From Deltaproteobacteria bacterium (GTDB taxonomy: Bacteria; Desulfobacterota; Desulfarculia; Adiutricales; Adiutricaceae): a DNA stretch of 52,337 nt. Positions 1 through 9,664 of this stretch are shown here, piece after piece. The stretch covers positions 1 to 52,337 of the forward strand of contig JAITII010000076.1 in the NCBI GenBank assembly GCA_031279515.1. The letters are read 5' to 3'. Positions within the stretch are counted from its first letter, which is position 1, and the number at the start of each line of letters is the position of its first letter. The notes beneath the pieces are model-generated. The model made no database searches and had not been told where the DNA came from. It saw only the letters and a list, made by a program, of their open reading frames with translations. A program made the position numbers and the translations under genes.

Positions 1-2
1 AA

Positions 3-503
3 AACCGTTTCCAAAATGCTTTTGCCCAGATAGATGTTCAACTTAAGAGGCGCTACGACCTCATCCCCAATCTGGTAAACAGCGCCAAGGGTTACCTTAC
101 CCACGAGCGGGAGACCTTGGAAGCTGTCATATCCGCCCGCAATATAGCAGCTGGGGCATTGAAGGGTATCGGAAGCACCCCACCTTCTGCCCCGGTACTC
201 CAGAACCTCACCCAGGCCGACAGTTCCTTAGGCGGTGCCTTATCCAGGCTCATGATGGTCATGGAAAACTATCCGGATCTAAAGGCAGACAAGACTATAG
301 CAGATCTGTCTGAAGAGCTAAGGTCCACGGAGAACCGAATAAGTTTCGCGCGCCAAGCCTACAACGATTCAGTTATGACCTATAACCAGTCTCGGGAGGT
401 CTTTCCCAATCTCTTGTTTTCCAAGCTCTTTGGATTCCAGCGGGCAGAGCTATGGGAATTGGTAAATCCAGTTGAGGCCCAGGCTCCAGTTGTTAATCTT
501 TAA
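3..503 (+). CDS. lemA: LemA family protein, 5' end outside window
   Basis: The open frame runs from the left edge of the window without a stop, so the gene is truncated here and the TTG at 117 is not its start. The visible residues include an NRFQNAF...QLKRRYDLIPNLV stretch, then HERETLEAV, and near the C-terminus ENRISFARQAYND and FP..L..KLFGF, all hallmarks of the LemA family. LemA proteins are small helical proteins usually held in the membrane by an N-terminal segment, which would lie upstream of this window; their molecular function is unclear. An M48 metalloprotease starts 43 bases downstream, a pairing that is common for LemA (family knowledge), so the two are probably co-transcribed. 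Family assignment is firm; role is not. Confidence 0.93.
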   Translation, partial: NRFQNAFAQIDVQLKRRYDLIPNLVNSAKGYLTHERETLEAVISARNIAAGALKGIGSTPPSAPVLQNLTQADSSLGGALSRLMMVMENYPDLKADKTIADLSEELRSTENRISFARQAYNDSVMTYNQSREVFPNLLFSKLFGFQRAELWELVNPVEAQAPVVNL

Positions 504-545
504 GAGCTTTGGTAGCTACTTAATAAAAGTCGTGGGGGAACCATA

Positions 546-1985
546 ATGGCCTACAGTAACAACGACTTTTACGAATGGAAAGAATTAAGCAACAAAAAAA
601 GCCGCAATATAGCTATAGGTTTCATTCTACTAATGATTGTGTGGTTATTCCTGCTCTATTGCACAATACTATATTCCTTTTCTTTCTTTGATCACTTTAT
701 AAGCCGAACTCACAGCAGGCCAAAAGCTTTTTTGTTATATCCTTTCTGGAGCTTCAATCCGTATTTACTAATTACAATTTGCATCTCCATTTGCATGATA
801 GTTGCTGCAATAATACGTATCAAAAAAATACGCACTGGCGGAACCGTATATTTGGCTTCAGTTTTACAAGCAGTACCCATAAACCTGGAAGAAGACTTAG
901 CGCTCTTACGCTCGGGACAGGGCGAAAGTTTAGGATTAACTGAAGCCCTCTGCCGAAGAGAGGCTATCCTGATAAATGTAGTGGAAGAAATCGCCGTAGC
1001 AGCCCTTATTCCACCTCCAGATGTCTACATACTAACCAACGAAAAAAACATTAACGCAATGGCCGTGGGTCCTTTCAACGATGATGGGGCCATCATCATT
1101 ACAATAGGTGCCTTAAAATATCTCACCCGAGACGAACTCCAAGGACTTATTGCTCACGAGATAAGCCATCTTGTGGGTGGCGACGGGGTGACCTCTGCCA
1201 ACCTGGCAGGGGCACTATACGCGCTCATCTGCATCCATATTTGGGGTAAAAAGTATTTTTTAAGCACAGGTGGCCAGTCTGGACGCCTTGGTCTCCAAAC
1301 TATATCCTTGGGACTATGTCTCTATATCATGGGGTTTTTGGGCAATTTGCTGGGCCTTATTGTCCAGTCGGCCTATTCCCGCCAGCGGGAATATCTGGCA
1401 GATGCCCGGGCGGTGGAGTTTTCCAGGTCCAAGGATAATCTAGCAAATGTCCTTAAAAAGATAGGAGGTTTGCCAAGGGGGGGCCGCCTCGATTCCCCGG
1501 AAGTGGCCGGCTTAAGGCACTTTTTCATAGCCAAACCGGACCTTAGCATACTAAACACCCACCCGCCCCTAGAAGATCGCATCCTCACCCTGGACCCCAG
1601 TTGGGACGGTTTTTTTTATGACTTTGTGGCTCACCCCATAAATTTCCTAGCGGATAGGCCAGCTCCTTTACCTATTGCGCCGAAAGAACAGAATAAAGAC
1701 GATCCATTAAGTCCCCAAAATATCTCACCTCTTATTCCCGCTGTCATACCTTATATGGCATTGATGCCCCTTACTGCCATTGCCATGACTCCGGCACCAC
1801 CTTTGACCCTAGAAGACCAAAAACTAGCACCTCCTAGGGCCCATGAATATAAAAAGGCACAAAAGCGCGCCCTAGAGCTATCTCCCAAGGTCCATGAGGC
1901 CCTTTTAAAAAAAGAAGCGCTCCCTGGACCTTATGCAAGACAAAGTGTAGAATCTAAAAGTCCCCAAATGAGAGAAAAGACTTAA
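546..1985 (+). CDS. Membrane-bound M48 family zinc metalloprotease
   Basis: A 479-residue protein with two hydrophobic segments near the N-terminus (about residues 22-48 and 72-90) and further hydrophobic stretches around 217-235 and 250-270. It carries the zinc-binding HEISH motif at residues 204-208 and a downstream REYLADARA segment whose Glu282 fits the third zinc ligand of the HtpX/M48 fold. It probably degrades membrane or envelope proteins, with its active site near the membrane. The last 110 residues are proline- and charge-rich and do not resemble the protease domain. The ATG at 546 is preceded by GGGGGAA at a good distance. It follows the lemA gene closely, which supports a LemA-M48 unit. 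Substrate is unknown. Confidence 0.92.
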   Translation: MAYSNNDFYEWKELSNKKSRNIAIGFILLMIVWLFLLYCTILYSFSFFDHFISRTHSRPKAFLLYPFWSFNPYLLITICISICMIVAAIIRIKKIRTGGTVYLASVLQAVPINLEEDLALLRSGQGESLGLTEALCRREAILINVVEEIAVAALIPPPDVYILTNEKNINAMAVGPFNDDGAIIITIGALKYLTRDELQGLIAHEISHLVGGDGVTSANLAGALYALICIHIWGKKYFLSTGGQSGRLGLQTISLGLCLYIMGFLGNLLGLIVQSAYSRQREYLADARAVEFSRSKDNLANVLKKIGGLPRGGRLDSPEVAGLRHFFIAKPDLSILNTHPPLEDRILTLDPSWDGFFYDFVAHPINFLADRPAPLPIAPKEQNKDDPLSPQNISPLIPAVIPYMALMPLTAIAMTPAPPLTLEDQKLAPPRAHEYKKAQKRALELSPKVHEALLKKEALPGPYARQSVESKSPQMREKT

Positions 1986-2062
1986 TGCCTTAAGATTATT
2001 CCAGGCATTAGTACTAACAAGTAAAATCTTCAAAAGACAGCCTTAAGGGACTTTTAACAAAA

Positions 2063-4864
2063 ATGGATTCACAGCTAAAAACAGATAAGACAATCTACCT
2101 CATGGATGCCTCGGCCTTTACCCACAGGGCCTTTTTTGCCTTAAGAAGGCTTTCCACGGCCGCCGGGTTTCCCACAGGCGCTGCCTACGGCTTTACCTCT
2201 TCCCTTTTAAAGCTTCTCAAAGACAAAAATCCCCACTATGTGGGCGTAATCTACGACGGGGGCGGCAAGGGCCGCCGCTACCAAATCTATCCTGAATACA
2301 AGGCCAATAGGCCTCCCATGGACGAAAATCTTGCCGCCCAACAGGCGCCTATTCGCAATATTGTAAAAGCAATGGGCATCTTAGGTTTGGAAGCTACTGG
2401 CTTTGAAGCGGACGACATCATCGCCGCTTACACCAAGGCCTTTTCCCAGGAAGGTCATAATATAGTCATAGTCTCAGGGGACAAGGACTTCTATCAGCTC
2501 TTGGCCCCAAATGTCTCTATGTACGACCCCGACTCCAGCAAAAAGTCAGCTCTTAATTTGGAAAGCTTTACAGAGCGCTTTGAAGGCATAACCCCGGCGC
2601 AATTTCTGGAAATGCAGGCCTTGATGGGTGATACCTCAGATAATATTCCTGGGGTCCCCAGGATCGGGGAAAAGAAAGCCTTAGTTTTGATAAAGGCTTA
2701 TGGCAGCTTAGAGGGAATCTATAAAAACCTGGATAAGATTACTCCCCCGGGCCTTAGGGAAAACTTGAGTCAAAATCATGACAAGGCAGAGATCTCCCGA
2801 GAACTGGCCCTACTTGGCGCCACTTACAAAACGGAGCATAACTTTGAAGATTTTGCCCTAGGTCCCATGGACAAAGATGCCTTAAAGGAGATCTTTACTA
2901 AGCTAGAATTTAAAAACCTCATGAGGGAATTAGATATTATTCCCTCTTTAGCTACTACCAGTGCCTCCGGCAAACAATCTCTTTTGGGAGATAATGCTTC
3001 CGATAAAGAGCCTGGGGCCATTGTAGAAAGAGACAAATACCTTACAGTAGATAGCGAAGAAAACTGGAAACTATTGGAGTCTGCCTTACAAAAGGCCCAT
3101 AAGATAGCCGTGGACTTAGAGACAGACAGCCTATCTCCTAGCACTTGCAATATAGTGGGGATTAGCCTTGCCACAGAACCCAACCTGGCCTTCTACATCC
3201 CCATAGGGCACGGCGGACTTTTCACTAGCGCTCAAGACCAGAATCAAGACATAGCTATTACCCTTAAGAGACTGGCTCCCTATCTCACTGACAAGGATAA
3301 ATTCCTCTATGGACAGAATGCCAAGTTCGATTGGCATATCTTAGATAGGTTTTCATTAACTCTAGAGGCCCCCAAAGGGGACCCAAGACTTGCCAGCTAT
3401 CTCTTAAACCCAGACGCTAAGCACAATCTAGATGCCCTTTCAGAAGTTTACTTAAAGCATACGACAATAAGCTTTAAGGAAGTGGCTGGATCTAAGAAAA
3501 ACTTTGCGGATGTAACGATTAGCGAGGCTACAAAGTACTCCGGAGAAGATGCGGATCTTACCTTACGCCTTGCGGGCATCTTGGAAGAAAAGCTGAAAAA
3601 TACCTCCCAAAAACTGGAAGACCTCTATCACAAGGTGGAGCTGCCCTTAGAAGGCCTCTTGGTAAAAATGGAGAGGGCTGGGGTCCTGGTAAATCCCAAA
3701 AAACTAAAGACCATCTCAAAAAATCTGTCTCTGACTCTGGCCTCTTTAGCTGAGAAGATCTACGAGGATGCCGGAGAAGAATTCAATATCTCTTCTCCCA
3801 AGCAGGTGAGCAGGATTCTCTTTGAGGTCAAAAAACTCCCAGTGGGAAAAAAGACCGCCAAAAAGACCGGCTATTCCACAGACAATGAGGTGCTCTCGGA
3901 ACTGGCCTTGACCTATCCCATAGCTAGCTACCTTCTCACCTATAGGGAGACGGAAAAGCTTAAGACCACCTATGCCGATAAACTGCCCCTTAGCATAAAC
4001 AAATCAGATGGTCGCATCCACACCACCTTCAACCAGGCCCAGACGGCCACTGGCAGGCTATCTTCCTCAGATCCCAATCTCCAGAACATACCTGCCAAGA
4101 CAGAGGAAGGAAGGCGCATCAGGGAGGCCTTTGAGGCCCAAAGCGGCTATGAACTCATCTCCGCCGACTACTCCCAAATAGAACTGAGGGTCATGGCAGA
4201 ATTCTCAAAAGATCCTTCTTTACTTGCTGCCTTTCAAAACGATGAGGATATCCACAGGGAAACAGCAGCCCAAGTATTTGGCCTAGCCCCGGACCAGGTG
4301 GGACCGGATGAAAGGCGTAAGGCCAAGGCCATCAACTTCGGGGTCATCTACGGCCAAGGGCCCTTCGGACTGGCCAAGGTCCTAAAGATCTCCCAAGGGG
4401 CAGCCAGGGACTTTATTGACCTCTATTTCAAGCGCTTCCCCGGGGTCAAGGACTTCATGGAGGAGACCAAAAAGAAGGCTGTAAAGACGGGTTATGTGGA
4501 GACCCTCTACGGACGGAGGAGGTACCTAGAGGGCATAAGGTCCTCCAACCACCAAATCCGCACTGAGGCAGAGCGCATGGCCATAAATACCCCAGTTCAG
4601 GGAACTGCGGCTGATATCATCAAGGTGGCCATGTTGAGGGTAGCGGCCCGCCTTGCCGCAGAATACCCCAAGGCCAGACTTATCCTCCAGGTCCACGACG
4701 AGCTCATCGTGGAATGCCCGAAAGAAGATAAAGAGGCTCTAATGGAGATTCTATCTAAGGAGATGGTGGCTGCCGGAACGGAAGCCTTTTACAAAGGCGC
4801 ACCCATCTTAGAGGTACCCTTGAAGGTGGACTCTGTTGCCAGTCCCAACTGGACCCATGCCTAG
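2063..4864 (+). CDS. polA: DNA polymerase I (5' nuclease, proofreading exonuclease and polymerase)
   Basis: A 933-residue protein of usual length for full PolA; it fills gaps and removes RNA primers in replication and repair. The N-terminal 290 residues are the 5' nuclease domain (VYDGGGKGRR, FEADDIIA, GDKDFYQLL, GDTSDNIPGVP). The 3'-5' exonuclease domain looks active: DLETD with Asp351 and Glu353, a GQNAKFDWH motif and YSGEDADLT. The polymerase domain has motif A DYSQIELR (Asp702), motif B RRKAKAINFGVIYG and motif C QVHDEL (Asp879). The ATG has only a distant AAGGGA upstream. It stands alone between the protease and the penicillin-binding protein gene. All three activities appear intact, so there is no sign of decay. 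Confidence 0.98.
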   Translation: MDSQLKTDKTIYLMDASAFTHRAFFALRRLSTAAGFPTGAAYGFTSSLLKLLKDKNPHYVGVIYDGGGKGRRYQIYPEYKANRPPMDENLAAQQAPIRNIVKAMGILGLEATGFEADDIIAAYTKAFSQEGHNIVIVSGDKDFYQLLAPNVSMYDPDSSKKSALNLESFTERFEGITPAQFLEMQALMGDTSDNIPGVPRIGEKKALVLIKAYGSLEGIYKNLDKITPPGLRENLSQNHDKAEISRELALLGATYKTEHNFEDFALGPMDKDALKEIFTKLEFKNLMRELDIIPSLATTSASGKQSLLGDNASDKEPGAIVERDKYLTVDSEENWKLLESALQKAHKIAVDLETDSLSPSTCNIVGISLATEPNLAFYIPIGHGGLFTSAQDQNQDIAITLKRLAPYLTDKDKFLYGQNAKFDWHILDRFSLTLEAPKGDPRLASYLLNPDAKHNLDALSEVYLKHTTISFKEVAGSKKNFADVTISEATKYSGEDADLTLRLAGILEEKLKNTSQKLEDLYHKVELPLEGLLVKMERAGVLVNPKKLKTISKNLSLTLASLAEKIYEDAGEEFNISSPKQVSRILFEVKKLPVGKKTAKKTGYSTDNEVLSELALTYPIASYLLTYRETEKLKTTYADKLPLSINKSDGRIHTTFNQAQTATGRLSSSDPNLQNIPAKTEEGRRIREAFEAQSGYELISADYSQIELRVMAEFSKDPSLLAAFQNDEDIHRETAAQVFGLAPDQVGPDERRKAKAINFGVIYGQGPFGLAKVLKISQGAARDFIDLYFKRFPGVKDFMEETKKKAVKTGYVETLYGRRRYLEGIRSSNHQIRTEAERMAINTPVQGTAADIIKVAMLRVAARLAAEYPKARLILQVHDELIVECPKEDKEALMEILSKEMVAAGTEAFYKGAPILEVPLKVDSVASPNWTHA

Positions 4865-4878
4865 GTAATATAATAGTA

Positions 4879-4902
4879 ATGGGTGGCTGGCTCCCCACCC
4901 AT
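4879..4902 (+). terminator. Hairpin just after polA, possible terminator
   Basis: An 8-bp inverted repeat (ATGGGTGG / CCACCCAT) with an 8-base loop lies 15 bases after the polA stop codon. No clear T-run follows, so intrinsic termination is uncertain; it may instead stabilise the 3' end of the mRNA. Confidence 0.35.
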
Positions 4903-5061
4903 GGCGCTTTGAGACTAGGCTAAATTTGATCTAGTCCTGGTTTTCTAAGGCACTATCATAATTACCAGGCCAAAATGGCTAGGATTTTCCTAGATTTAGA
5001 AAAAATTACTACTTTATTAGCAGATTTTGCTAAAAAACCCCGAAATCTTAGCTAATACATT

Positions 5062-5067
5062 TATAAT
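5062..5067 (+). promoter_or_regulatory. Possible -10 box upstream of the PBP1A gene
   Basis: A perfect TATAAT hexamer stands 70 bases before the TTG start of the penicillin-binding protein gene, in the AT-rich part of the 270-base gap after polA. No convincing -35 hexamer lies 16-18 bases upstream and there is no TG extension, so this is a weak call. Confidence 0.3.
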
Positions 5068-5137
5068 ATACTTGAAATGTAAGTAGCCCCAATTCCATGG
5101 GACCATCTTTAAAATTCTGCATAGGGACAAATTACTT

Positions 5138-8080
5138 TTGAGTGATAAAAACGATAAAACCCCAGAGAGTCAAAAGGTACCAGCGCTTGATGGGTCCCAA
5201 GAAACCCGCCTCTTTCCCATAACCAAGCCCTTGGTGCCGGCAATAGGTAATCCCTCCCAAGAGGACCCATTACCAGATTCTGCCCCTTTGCCAGCAAAAC
5301 TCCCCTCTAGCCCCAAGGACCAGAGGGGAAATAGACTACAAAGCTCTAGCCCCCTTGACGCAGACGACTGGGGACCTGCCTCCACAAATGACCAAGATTA
5401 CCATGATGACCAAGATGGCCCAGATGACCCGGGGGACTTGGACGGCCTGGGCGGCTCCGATGCCGCGGATAAACATATTGACCTTAAGGACTTAGATAAC
5501 TTAGATGACCTAGATGAGCCCTATGACCAGGAGGACCAAGATTACCCTAATCATCCCGGCAGCACCAGAGACTGGCTGGGTTTAGATGAGAAGCCCTCCC
5601 CCTCCCAAAAGAGGCAAGTCCTTTTGGAGGACTCTTTAAAAAACAGGAAAAAGCCAAGGGAAAAAAGTAAAGGGGGGGGATTAAAAGGCACTAAAGCTTT
5701 AAGTATCCCTAAGAAAAGGGGTATCTTATGGAAACTTTTTTGGGGCGCCTTTTGGTTTTTTTTAGGTATTGCCCTTCTCGTAAGCGTAACCATCCTGGTG
5801 GTCTACATCTATTTTTCCCAGGATTTACCCAGCGTAGTCACGCTTAAAAACTACCAACCCAAGACAGTCACCTTCTTTTACGCGGTAGATGGCAGGGTTA
5901 TAGGAGAGTTTAGTCACGAGCGCAGGATTCCTGTAAGCCTAGCGCAGATGCCCATGCATCTGCGCGAGGCTTTCCTTGCCGTGGAGGACACGGATTTCTA
6001 CCGCCACCAAGGCGTAAACCTCAAGGCCGTAGCCCGCGCAGCCTACAACAATTTCAAGGGAGAGGATATCCAGGGGGGTTCCACCATCACTCAGCAATTG
6101 GTACGCTCCCTCCTTTTAACCAGTGAAAGGAAGATCTCCCGCAAGATAAGGGAGATGATCCTGGCCTTTAGGCTGGAAAGCTCCTTGACCAAAGATCAGA
6201 TCCTAGAGCTCTATTTAAACCAGATCTACCTGGGCCAGGGGGCTTATGGAGTTGAAGCTGCAGCCCAGGAGTACTTTGACAAACATGTAGAGCAGCTCAC
6301 CGTAGCAGAATCGGCGATGCTGGCCGGGATTACCCAGTCCCCGGAGGGGAAAAACCCCTTAAAAAAACCAGAGGAAGCCCGCAGCCGTCAACTCCACGCC
6401 ATAGGGCGCATGGAGTACGTGGGTTTTCTCACCCCGGAAGAAGCCAATGCCGCCAGAGGCGAAGTCTTAAACATAAGAGGGCACAGGCCCAATCCCAATA
6501 CCACCATAGCTCCCTATTTCACCGAGCATGTGCGGAGACTCATGGTGGAAAAGTACGGGGAGGAAAGCGTCTATAACGACGGCTATAGGGTCTACACCAC
6601 CTTGGACATAAGAGATCAACAGGCGGCGGATGCCGCTGTTGCCAGAGGCCTTTGGGAATATGCCAGAAGGAGGGGCTTTAAAGGCCCTATAAACCACTAC
6701 GATAGCGACGAAGCTATTGCCGCGGCTCTTTCCGCTTATGAGAAAAAACTCCCGGCCGAAGGCCTGGACCCTTATCGCCTGTATGAGGCCGTAATTTTAG
6801 AAGTCCAGGATAACTCCCTGTCTGTGAGGGTGGGCCCCTATATAGGCACCATAGAAAAAAAGGACCTGGACTGGATCCTACCCAAAGGAAGCCTTTCCAA
6901 GCAGCTAACCAGAGGGGATGTGGTCTGGGTAAGGGTAAAAGGTCCTTCAGAAGAGGTGCCTCTTACGGAAAGTAGGGAACTGGCCTTAGCCCGTATTGGA
7001 GCGGGCCAGGAGCAAAACCCCAATAAGTCCTTTGTCCTAGAGCAAACCACTGACGTCCAGGCCGCCCTTTTGAGCATGGACCTTAGAGACGGCGGGGTGC
7101 GGGCCATGGTAGGGGGGCGGGATTTTTCTGAAAGTCAGTATAACCGCGCCACCCAGAGCCAGAGGCAGCCCGGGTCCTCATTTAAGCCCATTGTCTATAC
7201 CTCGGCCATGGATAATGGTTTTACCCCTGGTTCCATCATGGTGGACGGCCCTGTGGTGGTGGACGACATAGGAAGCGGAAAACGCTGGAAACCCATGAAC
7301 TCCGATGGTAAGTTCCTGGGGCCCATGACCCTCTACAGCGCTCTGGTGGCCTCACGCAACCTAGTATCAGTTAAAGTTTTGGAACGCATTGGCTTTGATG
7401 CCTTAGATAAAACCGCCTCGGACATGGGCATCACAGCTAAACTCCCCAGGAGCTTAGCTGTGGCCTTGGGTGCCCATGGCATCACCATGCCGGAGATGAT
7501 AGGTGCCTATTCCTCTTTTCCTAACCAGGGAGCTAGGGTAGTGCCCCGCTATATCACCCGTATCGAAGACCGCTACGGCAATGTCTTAGAGACCTTCGAC
7601 CCCGTCTTCTATCAGGCCATATCCCCTCCTACGGCCTGCATCTTAACCTTTATGCTCCGAGGGGCTGTAGCCCAAGGCACCGGCTCTGCTGTAAAACCTT
7701 TAGACAGGCCTGTAGGTGGTAAAACTGGTACCACCAACGATTACTCAGATGCCTGGTTCGTGGGCTTCACGCCGGAATACGTCACAGCGGTGTGGATGGG
7801 TACAGATGAGCTTAAACCCAGGGGCGTGGGGGAAGTGGGCGGCCGCGCAGCAGCCCCTATTTTCCTGTACTACATGCAGAAGGTCCTAACTGGAGTCCCT
7901 ATAACTGATTTCACAGTACCAGAGGGGGCCACCTTAGAATCTGGAGGAGCCTTTGGGATCTGCTATAAAGAAGGCACAGTGGGCACAGGGATCTCGGAAA
8001 ATACCTCCGACCCTAGCCCGGAAGAAGACTTCATGCGAAATGACATGGAAAATTTTGGAGATGAGCCCTTGGTAAATTGA
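5138..8080 (+). CDS. Bifunctional penicillin-binding protein 1A with long acidic cytoplasmic extension
   Basis: A 980-residue class A PBP that polymerises and cross-links peptidoglycan at the outer face of the inner membrane. Residues 1-195 are cytoplasmic and odd: polar and proline-rich, then strongly aspartate-rich (about 73-150), then lysine-rich. A membrane segment follows at about 198-226. The glycosyltransferase 51 domain has EDTDFYRH with catalytic Glu283, and GGSTITQQLVR. The transpeptidase domain has SSFK with catalytic Ser680, an SRN motif, and KTGTT at 862-866. The start is a TTG with AGGGA ten bases upstream; no in-frame ATG precedes it. It is longer than typical PBP1A because of the N-terminal extension. 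The extension could bind a cytoplasmic partner, which is inference. Confidence 0.95.
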   Translation: MSDKNDKTPESQKVPALDGSQETRLFPITKPLVPAIGNPSQEDPLPDSAPLPAKLPSSPKDQRGNRLQSSSPLDADDWGPASTNDQDYHDDQDGPDDPGDLDGLGGSDAADKHIDLKDLDNLDDLDEPYDQEDQDYPNHPGSTRDWLGLDEKPSPSQKRQVLLEDSLKNRKKPREKSKGGGLKGTKALSIPKKRGILWKLFWGAFWFFLGIALLVSVTILVVYIYFSQDLPSVVTLKNYQPKTVTFFYAVDGRVIGEFSHERRIPVSLAQMPMHLREAFLAVEDTDFYRHQGVNLKAVARAAYNNFKGEDIQGGSTITQQLVRSLLLTSERKISRKIREMILAFRLESSLTKDQILELYLNQIYLGQGAYGVEAAAQEYFDKHVEQLTVAESAMLAGITQSPEGKNPLKKPEEARSRQLHAIGRMEYVGFLTPEEANAARGEVLNIRGHRPNPNTTIAPYFTEHVRRLMVEKYGEESVYNDGYRVYTTLDIRDQQAADAAVARGLWEYARRRGFKGPINHYDSDEAIAAALSAYEKKLPAEGLDPYRLYEAVILEVQDNSLSVRVGPYIGTIEKKDLDWILPKGSLSKQLTRGDVVWVRVKGPSEEVPLTESRELALARIGAGQEQNPNKSFVLEQTTDVQAALLSMDLRDGGVRAMVGGRDFSESQYNRATQSQRQPGSSFKPIVYTSAMDNGFTPGSIMVDGPVVVDDIGSGKRWKPMNSDGKFLGPMTLYSALVASRNLVSVKVLERIGFDALDKTASDMGITAKLPRSLAVALGAHGITMPEMIGAYSSFPNQGARVVPRYITRIEDRYGNVLETFDPVFYQAISPPTACILTFMLRGAVAQGTGSAVKPLDRPVGGKTGTTNDYSDAWFVGFTPEYVTAVWMGTDELKPRGVGEVGGRAAAPIFLYYMQKVLTGVPITDFTVPEGATLESGGAFGICYKEGTVGTGISENTSDPSPEEDFMRNDMENFGDEPLVN

Positions 8081-8134
8081 CCAAGATACCAAAAAAGCCC
8101 CGATTCTATCACCTAGCCAAGCTTTAATACATAC

Positions 8135-9664
8135 CTAGGTAAGTACTATATTTCCCTTTTTCACCAGCTTTTGGAAGCTTGTTATGCTGCTTTCATTTAT
8201 CCTGTAGCGCAAAGGGAGCTCCAATTGTCCAAAAGCCCTGGTTATGGCCACATATAAGAGCTGGAACTCCTCACGAGAAATAGTAACAGGGACATACTTT
8301 GTCTTGTTGTCCCTGTAGCGTATCCCGCGGTCCAGGACATCAGTAAGTTCCACAAAATCTTCCAAAAGTCTTACCTTGCCATATTCCTGGCCTTTAATCT
8401 TGTGGGCCGTGCTTATGACCACATCAGCGTCCATCTCGTTTTTGGACTGTTTATAGCGCATTGCATTAAAGATAGTGTGGACCTGTTGACCATATTTCTT
8501 TTCCACTTCCAGCCTTACCCGCATGGGGATATCTATAGCGTCCTTGACATAGGATTCAAGACTTTCATGGTTTTTAAACCTACTGATAAAGGGGTCGGAT
8601 ATCCTATTATTGTTGCCATTTTTCAGGTGGTTTATGTCTTTGAGGATCTCGAACTGGAAGCTGTCAAAACCGCCCTTGTAGAAGATTTTATGACTGTCCA
8701 GAAAACGGGCGGCAAAGTCAAAAATAGCGGCATTGGTGCGCGCAATAATAACTGGTGGATAATCGTTATGCGGGCCAGTGCCATCTGGGTCCCCATGGAA
8801 GGTCTTCTTGGATCCCAGTAACCTTAGATAGTCGTTAGCTATGGAGGCTATGTGGTCCGGGCAGCGGAAGGAATGCGTTAGGTAGTAAGGCTTAGCCCCC
8901 ATTTTTTCGGCCTTGCGCAAAGCATTCACTGCTCCGTTCCAGCTGTATATCTGCTGATAGGGATCGCCTACCAGGATCTTCTTACCCTTGAAACCCAAGA
9001 TTATGGAAATCATAGCATTATTTAGGTCTTGGGCCTCGTCCACAAGGATCTGCTTATAGATACTCCCCAGCTCTGGTTTGGACAATTGGAAAAGTTTGAA
9101 GTAGCCGTTGTGTGGCATCGTGAACTTAGCGTCCAGCATGTCCTTCCAGACGAGCTCTAAGGCAGGGATTATGTCCTTTTTGCTGAGCTTGTGCTCAGAT
9201 AGGCTCTCCTGGACCTTCTTGGAGTAGCCCTTCATGAAGGTGCGAATGCTCACATCAGAAGAGATCATCCACTGATTTAAGCATTCGTAGAGGATCCTGG
9301 CGATACTTATCTTGTTGGGTAAGCCGGTGGCTTTGAGGTATTTTTCCAACTCCAGGACCCTAAAACTTCCCAAAGTGTCTTTGTATTTGTATCCAGCGTA
9401 GGCATAAGCTAAAGAATGCAAGGTGCGCACTTCCACCTGAGGGCAATCCCAAAAGTCAACCTTAGCTTCATCGGAAAGTGTCTTGTTAAAAGCCAGATAA
9501 AGCATTTTGTCTCTGGGCCGCCTTTGGGCAAAGGCCTTCAAGGTGTAGGTCTTGCCAGTACCGGCAAAGGCGGTTATGGCCATAAAGTCGTCGTTGGCCT
9601 CAACAATTGCTTCCTGTTCATCCGTTAGGGAGATGGATTGGTTATTGCTTGAAACAAAATCCAT
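8135..9664 (-). CDS. UvrD/Rep-like superfamily 1 DNA helicase
   Basis: A 509-residue superfamily 1 helicase. Walker A is GTGKT at residues 35-39 within AFAGTGKTYTL, the DExx box is VDEAQD with Asp209 and Glu210, and the C-terminal half has STAHKIKGQEY and LLYVAITRA, the latter matching motif VI of UvrD-type enzymes. It is shorter than UvrD or Rep (about 670-720 residues), with reduced insertion subdomains, and resembles the compact UvrD-like helicases related to the FBH1 group. A role in DNA repair or recombination is likely. It converges on the PBP1A gene with a 54-base gap. No good ribosome binding site is seen before the ATG. The exact subfamily cannot be fixed by eye. Confidence 0.88.
   Translation of the reverse strand: MDFVSSNNQSISLTDEQEAIVEANDDFMAITAFAGTGKTYTLKAFAQRRPRDKMLYLAFNKTLSDEAKVDFWDCPQVEVRTLHSLAYAYAGYKYKDTLGSFRVLELEKYLKATGLPNKISIARILYECLNQWMISSDVSIRTFMKGYSKKVQESLSEHKLSKKDIIPALELVWKDMLDAKFTMPHNGYFKLFQLSKPELGSIYKQILVDEAQDLNNAMISIILGFKGKKILVGDPYQQIYSWNGAVNALRKAEKMGAKPYYLTHSFRCPDHIASIANDYLRLLGSKKTFHGDPDGTGPHNDYPPVIIARTNAAIFDFAARFLDSHKIFYKGGFDSFQFEILKDINHLKNGNNNRISDPFISRFKNHESLESYVKDAIDIPMRVRLEVEKKYGQQVHTIFNAMRYKQSKNEMDADVVISTAHKIKGQEYGKVRLLEDFVELTDVLDRGIRYRDNKTKYVPVTISREEFQLLYVAITRAFGQLELPLRYRINESSITSFQKLVKKGNIVLT

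Noticed and set aside
117..503. A short LemA protein starting at TTG 117
   Set aside because: The reading frame and LemA motifs continue to the left edge, so 117 is internal to a truncated gene.
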